64,000 bases of DNA from an uncultured Bacteroidales bacterium (GTDB lineage: Bacteria > Bacteroidota > Bacteroidia > Bacteroidales > FEN-979), in contig CAISRB010000012.1 of NCBI GenBank assembly GCA_903887775.1, forward strand, positions 62,001 through 126,000. Reading direction: 5' to 3'. The notes beneath the pieces are model-generated. The model ran no database searches. It was not told the origin of the DNA and was given only the letters and a program-made list of their open reading frames with translations. Numbering within the stretch: position 1 is the stretch's first letter; each line of letters begins with the position of its first letter. Of this stretch, positions 8,027-15,515 are shown one piece after another. A program made the position numbers and the translations under genes.

Positions 8027-9280
8027 ATGTTATTTGAAGATTTAAATCTTATTGAACCTATCCTCAGGGCTGTAAAGGCCGAAGGATACTCTGAGCCTAC
8101 TCCTATTCAGGAAAAGGCTATTCCTGTTTTACTTAAAGGGAAAGACCTGCTGGGATGCGCCCAAACGGGTACCGGTAAAACAGCGGCTTTTGCCATCCCC
8201 ATTTTACAACTTTTAAATGCTAACCAAAATTCCTCCTCCGGCAAACGGCCGGTAAAAGCGCTCATCATCACTCCCACCCGGGAGCTGGCTATACAGATCA
8301 ACGAAAGTTTTTCGGCTTACGGAAAATATACCTCACCTAAACATACTGTCATATACGGTGGCGTTTCACAAAGCGCACAGACAAATATTCTGAAAAACGG
8401 GGTGGATATTCTTATTGCCACACCCGGAAGGCTGCTCGACCTTATGAACCAGGGTTTTATCAGTCTTCAGCATATACAGTTTTTCGTGCTTGACGAAGCT
8501 GACCGGATGCTCGATATGGGGTTTATCCATGATGTGCGGAAAATTATCTCGAAGCTGCCTTCAAAAAGGCAAACACTGTTCTTTTCGGCGACTATGCCTG
8601 CTGAAATCCAGAAACTAGCAGGATCCATACTGTCAAACCCGGTGAAGGTTGAAATTGCCCCCGTTGTTGCAACGGCCGACCTTATCAAACAGTCTTTGTT
8701 CTATGTAAGCAAGACCGATAAGAAATTTCTGCTGATCCATCTTCTGAAGGATCAGTCCATCGAAACGGCTTTGGTTTTCACCCGCACGAAGCATGGTGCC
8801 GACAAGGTAAGCAGGGAGCTTGTGAAAGCAGGTATTAAGGCTGCTGCCATTCATGGGAACAAATCCCAGAGTGCAAGGCAGACTGCCCTGAAAAATTTCA
8901 AGAACCGCTCGACGAGGGTGCTGGTTGCAACCGATATCGCAGCCCGGGGTATTGATGTTGAACAGCTTTCGCACGTTATCAACTTTGAGATCCCGAATAT
9001 CCCGGAAACATACATCCACCGAATCGGCCGCACAGGCCGGGCCGGATTAGAGGGTGTTGCCCTTTCATTCTGTGACTCCGATGAAAAAGCCTTCCTGAAG
9101 GATATCTATAAATTGCTGCCCAGGCCTATCCCGGTAATCGAGGACCACCCGTATTCGCTGAACCAGCAACGTATTTCAAGACCTGTTGCTCAGCATAACC
9201 AATCCCGGATTTCAGGCCCTGCAGTTCAGCATAACCAATCCCGGGTTTCAGGCCCTAATGCTCCGTTCAGACGGAATTAA
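8027..9280 (+). CDS. rhlE: DEAD-box RNA helicase, RhlE type
   Basis: 417 residues from the ATG at 8027; the frame is open upstream but lacks a recognisable start context. All helicase motifs are present in order: PTPIQ (Q), AQTGTGKT (I), PTRELA (Ia), TPGR (Ib), DEAD (II), SAT (III), ATDIAARGID (V) and HRIGRTGR (VI). RhlE-type proteins remodel RNA in ribosome assembly and decay in the cytosol. The tail is short and made of a repeated QHNQSR(I/V)SGP phrase, encoded by a 36-bp DNA repeat (from 9191), in place of the long basic tail of many RhlE proteins. Confidence 0.9.
   Translation: MLFEDLNLIEPILRAVKAEGYSEPTPIQEKAIPVLLKGKDLLGCAQTGTGKTAAFAIPILQLLNANQNSSSGKRPVKALIITPTRELAIQINESFSAYGKYTSPKHTVIYGGVSQSAQTNILKNGVDILIATPGRLLDLMNQGFISLQHIQFFVLDEADRMLDMGFIHDVRKIISKLPSKRQTLFFSATMPAEIQKLAGSILSNPVKVEIAPVVATADLIKQSLFYVSKTDKKFLLIHLLKDQSIETALVFTRTKHGADKVSRELVKAGIKAAAIHGNKSQSARQTALKNFKNRSTRVLVATDIAARGIDVEQLSHVINFEIPNIPETYIHRIGRTGRAGLEGVALSFCDSDEKAFLKDIYKLLPRPIPVIEDHPYSLNQQRISRPVAQHNQSRISGPAVQHNQSRVSGPNAPFRRN
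9191..9262 (+). repeat. 36-bp tandem repeat inside the RhlE tail
   Basis: Two units starting at 9191 and 9227. The period is a multiple of three, so it adds twelve residues per copy without a frameshift. Confidence 0.75.
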
Positions 9281-9290
9281 GGGTTAAGGT

Positions 9291-9737
9291 TTATTTGTTT
9301 TCGATGATTGCCTGGACAAGTTCAGCAGCATCTTTAACATACTTGCTGCAGGAGGTCTGAAACAATTTCAGTTCGTCGATTTTCTTCTGGTCTTCAGGGT
9401 CGTTCATATCAAGGCCCTGAAGCAATTCCCTGCAGTTGACCGAACCATTCCTCTTTTTGAACCCGGAGAAAAATTCCAGGGTCTTCTCATAGGTTTCGGC
9501 TTTTTTCCCCGGATCGTCATTGAGTGCCCTGCCGTATTTTAATCCTATTGCCATAAGAGCGCCGGTCACTGCTCCGCAGGTCATTTGCCTCCGGGCCATT
9601 CCACCTCCGAAAGCAGCACCGATCCTCAGACAATCATCTTCGGATAGGCCGAAATCCCGGGCTGTTGAAGCAAAAACAGCCTGGGAGCAATTGAACCCAT
9701 TGTTAAAGTAATTCACTGCAATTTCAGGTTTTGTCAT
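9291..9737 (-). CDS. C_GCAxxG_C_C family putative redox protein
   Basis: 148 residues. Pattern of the C_GCAxxG_C_C family (Pfam PF09719): NCSQAVF (C17), CLRIGAAFGGG (C36), TCGAVTGALMAIG (C54), and two later cysteines in NCRELL and TSCSKY. The conserved cysteines suggest redox or metal binding; no activity is established. The gene starts 18 bases after the ABC ATPase stop and converges on rhlE with a 10-base gap. It is the last gene of a small operon with the ABC module. Confidence 0.8.
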   Translation of the reverse strand: MTKPEIAVNYFNNGFNCSQAVFASTARDFGLSEDDCLRIGAAFGGGMARRQMTCGAVTGALMAIGLKYGRALNDDPGKKAETYEKTLEFFSGFKKRNGSVNCRELLQGLDMNDPEDQKKIDELKLFQTSCSKYVKDAAELVQAIIENK

Positions 9738-9755
9738 AACACCATGTTTTAATCA

Positions 9756-10406
9756 TTAAGAAATGTAACCGTAGGTTGTGAGTTCGCCGGGATCCCTTAT
9801 GGGAAGGGATCCGCCATCCGCAATCATATACAACTCATCAGTAATATCCAGCAAGTCGTGGTAAAGATGATCGGTTATGAGAATCCCTTTGCCTGCCTTT
9901 TCAATCCTGATTATCTCTTTAAGTTTTTCCACATGAACCGGCATAAGATATGAGAATGGTTCATCCAGCATTACAAACTCTGAGGCCGATTTAAGAATGA
10001 TGTAGGTTTCGACCAGCCGTTTTTGTCCGAACGACCATTGGCCGAAAGGTTTGTTTCGATCCTTCCCATATTCGGGAAAATCATTTTTGAAGACCTGAAG
10101 GTTGCAGCCGTAAAGCTCAAAAATGGTTTTAAGCTTCAGGTATTTCGGAATAAAGCTTTCCTGGGGCATATACCTGATCTTTTCAGGGTATCTGTATGGC
10201 TTGAAAATTGCCCTGCCATTGAACCTGATATTTGAATATTGGGCCTGAAGGGTTCCGAAGATGATCCTTAGCAAACATGATTTTCCTGAACCATTCCGGC
10301 CTAAAATACCGGTCACTTTACCTGACTCAAAACGCATGTAAATATCTGACAGAATACGCTTCCCGCCGAATTCAAGGGTAACACTGTCAATTTCGAGCTT
10401 GTTCAT
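9756..10406 (-). CDS. ABC transporter ATP-binding protein
   Basis: 216 residues from the ATG at 10406. Walker A is GRNGSGKS (36-43), Walker B FVMLDEP. The ABC signature is altered: WSFGQKR stands where SGGQ(Q/R)R is usual. The start overlaps the stop of the upstream membrane gene as ATGA (shared base 10406), so the two are translationally coupled and probably form one transporter. Substrate unknown. Confidence 0.85.
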   Translation of the reverse strand: MNKLEIDSVTLEFGGKRILSDIYMRFESGKVTGILGRNGSGKSCLLRIIFGTLQAQYSNIRFNGRAIFKPYRYPEKIRYMPQESFIPKYLKLKTIFELYGCNLQVFKNDFPEYGKDRNKPFGQWSFGQKRLVETYIILKSASEFVMLDEPFSYLMPVHVEKLKEIIRIEKAGKGILITDHLYHDLLDITDELYMIADGGSLPIRDPGELTTYGYIS

Positions 10407-10783
10407 CAGGGATAGATCAGGGTGAGTTTTAAACTTAATCCGGTCAGATATACTGCCATAAAAAAGACCATGTAATCCATTAAAAAGGTGATGATCCATA
10501 ATTCACCTCTCCGGATTCCAAGATTGGCATAAAAAAATCTTTCATGGGCTTTGAACTGAATGAGGTAAAGCAACATCAATATATTGGTTATCGTTTTTAT
10601 CCAAAAGAAAGGGGCGATGAACATCATGATGCCATAGAATTCTTTATGGTCCTGTATCTGTGCTACGGAGGCGATCCTGGCTCCGTAGCAGCAAAACAAC
10701 GTAATCATAAAAGCAGGTATACAGTAAGCCCTGTAGAAAATAAGAATTGCACGGCAATGCCTGTATATATTAATCATTCCCAT
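10406..10783 (-). CDS. Small polytopic membrane protein, partner of ABC ATPase
   Basis: 125 residues with about three hydrophobic helices (about 12-35, 50-72, 95-118). No family recognised. The four-base ATGA overlap with the ATPase gene makes it the likely membrane component. Its small size is odd: a typical ABC permease has six helices, so a higher oligomer or a non-transport role is possible. Confidence 0.65.
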   Translation of the reverse strand: MGMINIYRHCRAILIFYRAYCIPAFMITLFCCYGARIASVAQIQDHKEFYGIMMFIAPFFWIKTITNILMLLYLIQFKAHERFFYANLGIRRGELWIITFLMDYMVFFMAVYLTGLSLKLTLIYP

Positions 10784-10838
10784 AATCCATTAACTAAGGT
10801 AAAGGTAAAAAATTGTAGGAATTGTGAGGTCGTGCTGC

Positions 10839-11561
10839 TCAGGCCAGTTCGAATGCGCAGAAATAATAATTGTTTGCCGCCCCTACCAGGTCCATCTTCA
10901 GGTAATAACTGCTTGTGAAATTCATGAAGGCCAGGAATTCATGCATGGGTACATTGAACTGGTCGAAGAAAATAATATCGCCTTTCTGAAGGTATGGCGC
11001 CAGTGATGTTAATACGTAAAGGGTGGATGTGTACAGGTCGGCATCCATCATGATGACCTTGCGGCAGGTTGTATCCATGCTTTTCACATAGCCCGGAAGG
11101 GTTTCCTGGAACAGTCCTTTTTCAAAACCAGCCCTGCTGTCGTCAAGCCGGGGCAGTTGAGAGTTCGTCGTCATGGCCCCTTTCTGGAACCCGCCCCAGT
11201 CCTCGGGAAGGCCTTCGAAAGTGTCAAAACCTGTAAACCGGGATCCGGGATCGCTGTTATGCTTTACCCACCATTCGAAGGAATGTCCGCCCGATACCCC
11301 GAATTCGAGGTAAAGGATTTTAGCGGAGAGTTGTTTTTTGTTCAGGACATATTCGTACAGCTTGTATCTTTTCGTATAATCCCATTTGGGGGAGTAAAAG
11401 TCATTGAATTCAATGTTTTTGTGGGCTGATATCCATTTGGATACTTTTGAAAGGTAGGCCAGGTTGAGCATGGCGCCGCTGAAAGGGCCGAAGATGCGGT
11501 GCAGCCCGAACCGGATGAAGTTCCATTTTGTCTTTCTGATCAGGTTCAGCTTTGTGCCCAT
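10839..11561 (-). CDS. Class I SAM-dependent methyltransferase, TylF/MycF-like
   Basis: 240 residues from the ATG at 11561, which follows a purine-rich AGGGGAG; a longer frame would need a TTG at 11600. LYLEFGVSGGHSFEWW is motif I of the SAM site, FTGFDTFEGLPEDW the acidic strand-2 region, VIMMDADLYTSTL and GDIIFFDQF the later core motifs. The pattern fits TylF/MycF-type O-methyltransferases that act on sugars in natural-product or glycan pathways; the acceptor here is unknown. It lies 55 bases upstream of the ABC module on the same strand. Confidence 0.7.
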   Translation of the reverse strand: MGTKLNLIRKTKWNFIRFGLHRIFGPFSGAMLNLAYLSKVSKWISAHKNIEFNDFYSPKWDYTKRYKLYEYVLNKKQLSAKILYLEFGVSGGHSFEWWVKHNSDPGSRFTGFDTFEGLPEDWGGFQKGAMTTNSQLPRLDDSRAGFEKGLFQETLPGYVKSMDTTCRKVIMMDADLYTSTLYVLTSLAPYLQKGDIIFFDQFNVPMHEFLAFMNFTSSYYLKMDLVGAANNYYFCAFELA

Positions 11562-11616
11562 TCTCCCCTGTTTTATAAGGATCCAGTGGTAAAAGTACAA
11601 CTATTTTAAAATTTTT

Positions 11617-11801
11617 GCGTTATTGCGTTGAGGCGTTCTGCGTTCTGCGTTCTGCGTTCTGCGTTGTGGCGTTCTGCGTTGAGGCGTTCTGCGTTGTGGC
11701 GTTCTGCGTTCTGCGTTGTGGCGTTCTGCGTTCTGCGTTCTGCGTTGTGGCGTTCTGCGTTCTGCGTTGAGGCGTTCTGCGTTGAGGCGTTTGGCGTTAT
11801 T
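11617..11801. repeat. GCGTT-type minisatellite, longest tract
   Basis: About 25 words of 7-8 bases: GCGTTCT interspersed with GCGTTGTG and GCGTTGAG. The order of word types looks like higher-order duplication. It is the longest tract of this family in the window. Confidence 0.9.
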
Positions 11802-11805
11802 GAAG

Positions 11806-11952
11806 TGAAGCAGTTCACATAAGCCGCATCAGGTGAAACGCAGCGAAGCAATTTGCACAAGCTGCCTCAGGTGGAGCCTAGCGACACCGTAGCAGCGGTG
11901 CAATATTGCAAGCGATAAGTGACACCGTAGCGGCGATATGAAGCTGCGAGCG
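11806..11952 (+). repeat. Dispersed structured repeat, copy 2 (one element nested in another)
   Basis: Outer arms GCAGTTCACAT (11810-11820) and ATATGAAGCTGC (11936-11947) pair imperfectly. Between them lies a second complete element with arms GCAATTTGCAC (11848-11858) and GTGCAATATTGC (11898-11909). The 3' half of the outer element (from about 11918: GTGACACCGTAGCGGCG) repeats the 3' half of the inner one. Confidence 0.7.
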
Positions 11953-11998
11953 TTGGGAAATTAACAAATAAAACATAAATCAAACTAAACAATAAACT

Positions 11999-12646
11999 AT
12001 GAAAAAAATAGGAATCCTTGGATCAGGAATCGTGGGCCAGACGCTGGCCGGCGGATTTCTGAAATACGGTTATGAAGTGATGATTGGGACCAGCGATGTG
12101 AGCAAACTGGCCGAGTGGAAATCAACAGCAGGAGCTTCGGCTCACACAGGCAGTTTTGCGGAAGCTTCCGCCTTCGGCGAACTAATCGTACTGGCTGTCA
12201 AAGGCAATCGGGCTCTCGAAGCCGTTAACAAAGCAGGGGTCGCAAATTTAAACGGCAAGACCGTGATCGATGCTACAAACCCTATTGCTGAAGCTGCTCC
12301 TGAAAACGGTGTGCTCAGGTATTTCACCGAACTTAATGAATCCCTGATGGAAAGACTGCAACAGTCCTTCCCGGATGTTCACTTTGTTAAAGCCTTTAAC
12401 AGCGTAGGCAATGCTTTCATGGTAAACCCCCAGTTCCCGGGAGGCAAACCCAGTATGTTCATCTGCGGAAATTCGGAAGCAGCAAAAACAGAAGTTAAGC
12501 GCATTGTTGAGCTCTTTGGCTGGGAAGTCGAAGATATGGGAATGGCAGAAGCAGCAAGGGCTATCGAACCTCTTTGCATGCTCTGGTGCATCCCGGGCCT
12601 CACAAAAAACGAATGGGCCCATGCATTTAAATTATTAAAGATCTGA
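11999..12646 (+). CDS. NADPH-dependent F420 reductase-like oxidoreductase
   Basis: 215 residues. A Rossmann dinucleotide site GILGSGIVGQTLAGG (4-18) opens the protein, followed by VIDATNP and VKAFNSVG, typical of the F420_oxidored (PF03807) fold. Members bind NADP(H) and act as cytosolic reductases; the partner or substrate here cannot be told, and Bacteroidota are not known for F420. The next gene, another NAD(P)-binding protein, follows after 26 bases in the same direction. Confidence 0.75.
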   Translation: MKKIGILGSGIVGQTLAGGFLKYGYEVMIGTSDVSKLAEWKSTAGASAHTGSFAEASAFGELIVLAVKGNRALEAVNKAGVANLNGKTVIDATNPIAEAAPENGVLRYFTELNESLMERLQQSFPDVHFVKAFNSVGNAFMVNPQFPGGKPSMFICGNSEAAKTEVKRIVELFGWEVEDMGMAEAARAIEPLCMLWCIPGLTKNEWAHAFKLLKI

Positions 12647-12672
12647 TCAGAATAAATTGTAAATCGTAACTC

Positions 12673-13566
12673 ATGAAAACATATGTCGTTTTGGGCGCCA
12701 CCGGCCATACCGGTAAACCCATCGCCCTCGGACTGCTTGAACAAGGCCATACCGTGCGGATCATTGCAAGAAACACTGCGAAAACCAGGGAACTCACCGA
12801 TAAGGGAGCTTTGCTCTTCCAGGGCGACGGCCGGGATGTGGAATTCCTGAAAAAAGTCTTTGCCGGTGCGGATGCGCTGTACGCCCTTGTCCCGATGGAT
12901 ACCCAGGCCACTGATTTCTATCAGACGCAGGTGTCACATGTTTCGGCTGTGGCTGCTGCATTGAAAAGTTCAACGATCAGTTACGTGGTTGCCCTCAGCA
13001 GCCTGGGCGCACATCTTAGCTCTGGGGCTGGCGTAGTACAGGGTCTTCAGAAAATGGAAGAGCTCTTTAATGAACTCCCGGGCGTTCATGTGCTTTACCT
13101 GCGTGCAGGGTATTTCCTCGAGAACGGACTTGGCATGGCTCCTATGGTGAAGATGATGAATATTTTAGGGACACCGGTAAAAGCCGACCTCAAGATTCCG
13201 ATGGTGGCCACGAAGGATATTGCAGCTGTGGGGCTGAAACATCTGCTGGCGCTTGATTTTACAGGGAAAAGCATTGTCTACGTGCTGGGCGCCCGTGATT
13301 ACACTTACGAAGAGATCACATCCATTTATGGCGCTGCCATCGGCAATTCCAGCCTCAGATATATACAGTTCCCCTATGATGATGCAAAGCGGGCGATGAC
13401 TATGCTGGGAATGGGCCTGAGCGCTTCCGAGCGAATGGTCGAATTCTCGAAAGCCATGAATGAAGGACTGGTGTTCACGGAACATCAACGGACCGCCGAA
13501 AATACGACGGCGACCACCGCGGAAGAATTTGCCCTGGTATTCCGCGATGTGTATGAGAATTCGTGA
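12673..13566 (+). CDS. NmrA-like NAD(P)-binding protein
   Basis: 297 residues. GATGHTGKPIA near the N-terminus is the NmrA/atypical short-chain dehydrogenase nucleotide loop. VALSSLGAH and a hydrophobic cleft region follow, as in NmrA/QorB-type proteins. These are NADP(H)-binding reductases or redox sensors without a conserved Tyr-Lys pair. Probably cotranscribed with the preceding oxidoreductase. Confidence 0.8.
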   Translation: MKTYVVLGATGHTGKPIALGLLEQGHTVRIIARNTAKTRELTDKGALLFQGDGRDVEFLKKVFAGADALYALVPMDTQATDFYQTQVSHVSAVAAALKSSTISYVVALSSLGAHLSSGAGVVQGLQKMEELFNELPGVHVLYLRAGYFLENGLGMAPMVKMMNILGTPVKADLKIPMVATKDIAAVGLKHLLALDFTGKSIVYVLGARDYTYEEITSIYGAAIGNSSLRYIQFPYDDAKRAMTMLGMGLSASERMVEFSKAMNEGLVFTEHQRTAENTTATTAEEFALVFRDVYENS

Positions 13567-13570
13567 ATGG

Positions 13571-13600
13571 GGATTAGGGATTAGGGAATTGGGTTTTGGG
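13571..13600 (+). repeat. G-rich tract with quadruplex-forming pattern
   Basis: Five runs of three or more G separated by four-base ATTA, AATT or TTTT loops directly after the NmrA-like gene. It resembles the longer G-rich tract at 15195-15325. Confidence 0.6.
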
Positions 13601-13781
13601 GGCTGGAATTTCTTCGCCTTCGCGCTGACGAAAAACTGCTGAAATTCATCGGTCTTCGCCTGAAATTCATATACCGGCCTTTCAGGCCTTAAACTGATGA
13701 ATTTCTGCGGCTCAGCCCTCGACTTTCTTAACGCAGTTTTTCTAAGGCGCTCACGCGGAAAATTCCAGCCTCAAAACAATT
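13587..13781. repeat. Long imperfect palindrome, about 195 bp
   Basis: The ends are inverted copies: AATTGGGTTTTGGGGGCTGG at the left and, read on the minus strand, AATTGTTTTGAGGCTGG at the right, followed on both sides by AATTT. Inner matching blocks are GCGC, GAAAAACTGC and GAAATTCAT. A central hairpin GGCC-TTTCA-GGCC lies near 13680. No reading frame is carried. It could be a small non-autonomous mobile element or a structured transcript. Confidence 0.65.
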
Positions 13782-13836
13782 TACAATCACGAGACCATAC
13801 ACTCTTTTTCTCTTCCATACGGGCAAAATTAATGTT

Positions 13837-13844
13837 TACTTTTG
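13837..13844 (+). promoter_or_regulatory. -7 box of HD-domain gene promoter
   Basis: TACTTTTG, 21 bases before the ATG at 13866; no clear -33 box. It supports the start at 13866 over the TTG at 13842. Confidence 0.45.
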
Positions 13845-13865
13845 TGGAAAGTAAAATTTCAGTCC

Positions 13866-14426
13866 ATGGAAATAAACCGTGATATCGCCTTCAGGCTGCT
13901 GCAGCAGTATGTTAAGAATGAAAAAATGATCGCCCATTGCCTGGCTTCGGAAGCCGTGTTAAAAGGCATTGCCCGGAAACTGGGCCGTGATGAGGAAAAA
14001 TGGGGATTGGCCGGACTGCTTCACGACCTGGATGTTGAAACCACAAACGCTGAAGCCACGGTCCACGGCACGCAGACCGAAGTCCTCCTGAAGGATTATA
14101 CCATTGACCCTGATATCCTTGATGCCATCAGGATGCATAATGAATGTTCATCGGGGAAAGAAAGAAGCACCGAATTCCAGCATGCACTAGCTGCAGGAGA
14201 GACCATCACAGGGCTCATCTTCGCGACAACCTATGTTTATCCCGATAAAAAGCTGGCGAGCGTTAAACCGAAATCCGTCGTCAAACGAATGAAAGAAAAA
14301 ATGTTCGCCGCATCGGTAAGCCGAGAGAACATCCTTGAATGTGAAAAGATCGGAATTCCAATCGATGAGTTTGCTGCCCTGGCGATTGATTCAATGCTGC
14401 CTTCGGCGGACGCCATGGGATTATAG
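13866..14426 (+). CDS. HD-domain protein
   Basis: 186 residues from the ATG at 13866. Metal-ligand residues of an HD phosphohydrolase are visible: H in MIAHCLASE, HD in LLHDLD, and later H in AIRMHNE. The layout is that of the short HDIG-type hydrolases, which act on nucleotides or other phosphoesters. Substrate unknown. It stands alone with its own -7 box and converges on the isochorismatase-like gene. Confidence 0.75.
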   Translation: MEINRDIAFRLLQQYVKNEKMIAHCLASEAVLKGIARKLGRDEEKWGLAGLLHDLDVETTNAEATVHGTQTEVLLKDYTIDPDILDAIRMHNECSSGKERSTEFQHALAAGETITGLIFATTYVYPDKKLASVKPKSVVKRMKEKMFAASVSRENILECEKIGIPIDEFAALAIDSMLPSADAMGL

Positions 14427-14477
14427 CAGCGCTTGCGATTTCTTCATGGCCTTTCTGGTGCTGCATCCGCTTTCAGC

Positions 14478-15077
14478 TCAGGGTTTCCTGTTAAGCATGG
14501 TCTTCACGACGCTATAATTCAAACCAGAGCATATCTCCCTGATCATCGCAGTTTGTTCTGTCTTCGGACTGATGAGCCCGTCCTTCAGCATAAGGGTAAG
14601 ATAGTCGTGATCCATTCCTCCGAAATATGTCCCCAGTACACAACCTGTGGCACTTAATCCGCAAAGAAAAACAGTATTCACCCCCAGTGTTTTTAACAGG
14701 CTGTCGAGACATGTTTTCGTGAAGGCATTCGCATAATGTTTGATGACTTTGGGGTCGTTTTCGGTGATCTGGACTGATTTTGGGAATTCAAATCCTTCAG
14801 AGCCCGGGTGAGGTCCGCGCTCAATATCATGATGATAAACCCTGATCACCGGCAGTTTTTTTTCGTGAAAAATCGCTATCGCTTTGTTGATGGTATCCAT
14901 CGCGGATTTCCTGTCGGTTTCAGACATAAATGGCAGGAACTCATTCTGAATGTCTATCACCAGCAGGGCGGGAACTATTTTTTTGATGCCTTCATCATTT
15001 AAGGTCCTTTCCTGGGCCTTCAGGTTTGACGGAAACATGCAAAAACAAAGCAGAATTAAAGCAAGCAGATTTTTCAT
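14478..15077 (-). CDS. Secreted isochorismatase-like cysteine hydrolase
   Basis: 199 residues with an N-terminal signal peptide (about 1-21, ending LKAQ). The catalytic triad of the family is visible: D42 in LLVIDIQNEF, K113 in VIKHYANAF, C146 in GLSATGCVLGT. Family members hydrolyse amides or vinyl ethers such as nicotinamide or isochorismate. Export to the periplasm is unusual for the family and suggests a different substrate. Confidence 0.8.
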   Translation of the reverse strand: MKNLLALILLCFCMFPSNLKAQERTLNDEGIKKIVPALLVIDIQNEFLPFMSETDRKSAMDTINKAIAIFHEKKLPVIRVYHHDIERGPHPGSEGFEFPKSVQITENDPKVIKHYANAFTKTCLDSLLKTLGVNTVFLCGLSATGCVLGTYFGGMDHDYLTLMLKDGLISPKTEQTAMIREICSGLNYSVVKTMLNRKP

Positions 15078-15194
15078 ATCCCTGGTTTTTTGAATTTTGT
15101 TACGCAGATAAAATTAGAAATAACAAACGAGGATGCAAACTGTAATCCACGATATTACATCTATTATCGGTAAAAAGTGCATTATCTCCGCCCT

Positions 15195-15325
15195 GTCGGG
15201 TTGGGGGTCGGGGCCTAGGGATTGGGGGTAGGGGTTGGGGGTCGGGGGTCGGGGCCTAGGGATTGGGGGTAGGGGGTTGGGTGGTCAGGAGCTAGTTCCC
15301 TAATCCCTAATCCCCAGCCCCTAAA
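15195..15325. repeat. G-rich repeat tract with inverted C-rich end
   Basis: A block of about 35-45 bp (TTGGGGGTCGGGGCCTAGGG then ATTGGGGGTAGGG) occurs twice. It is followed at about 15296-15325 by the C-rich complement of part of it (CCCTAATCCCTAATCCCC). Many GGG runs make G-quadruplexes or a long hairpin possible. It fills the gap before the HTH gene. Confidence 0.75.
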
Positions 15326-15515
15326 AAAACTTTGAAAATTTTTCATCGACGTGTTCATTGAACCAGCGATCGATGACTGATTTTTTGAACCTCCATTCCT
15401 TTCCCAACTTCGCTGCAGGGATCTTGCCGTCCTGGGCCCAGGTATATATCGTTTGTGGCTTGACTTTCAGATATTTAGCCACTTCCTCCAATGTCATAAT
15501 ATCTTCCATGATCAT
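15321..15515 (-). CDS. Helix-turn-helix protein, excisionase/MerR-like
   Basis: 64 residues forming one winged helix: MTLEEVAKYLKVKPQTIYTW and the wing IPAAKLGKEWRFKKS are the hallmarks of HTH_17 (excisionase family, BldC-like) proteins. Its ATG overlaps the stop of the upstream membrane gene as ATGA (15512-15515), so the two are coupled. No integrase is nearby, so it is more likely a regulator than a phage excisionase. Confidence 0.8.
   Translation of the reverse strand: MIMEDIMTLEEVAKYLKVKPQTIYTWAQDGKIPAAKLGKEWRFKKSVIDRWFNEHVDEKFSKFF

Larger units (their letters stand above)
11562..11998. other. Intergenic region made of repeats
   Basis: No gene. The stretch holds a GCGTT minisatellite (11617-11801) followed by nested copies of the dispersed structured repeat (11806-11952). 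After that comes an A-rich leader before the ATG at 11999 in which no promoter box was found. Confidence 0.7.

Noticed and set aside
13571-13600. Telomere-like repeat
   Set aside because: TTAGGG-like words occur only briefly and internally in what looks like ordinary bacterial chromosome; they are part of a G-rich low-complexity family.
15321-15515. Phage or integrative-element excisionase
   Set aside because: No integrase, attachment site or phage genes nearby, and the gene is coupled to a membrane protein gene.
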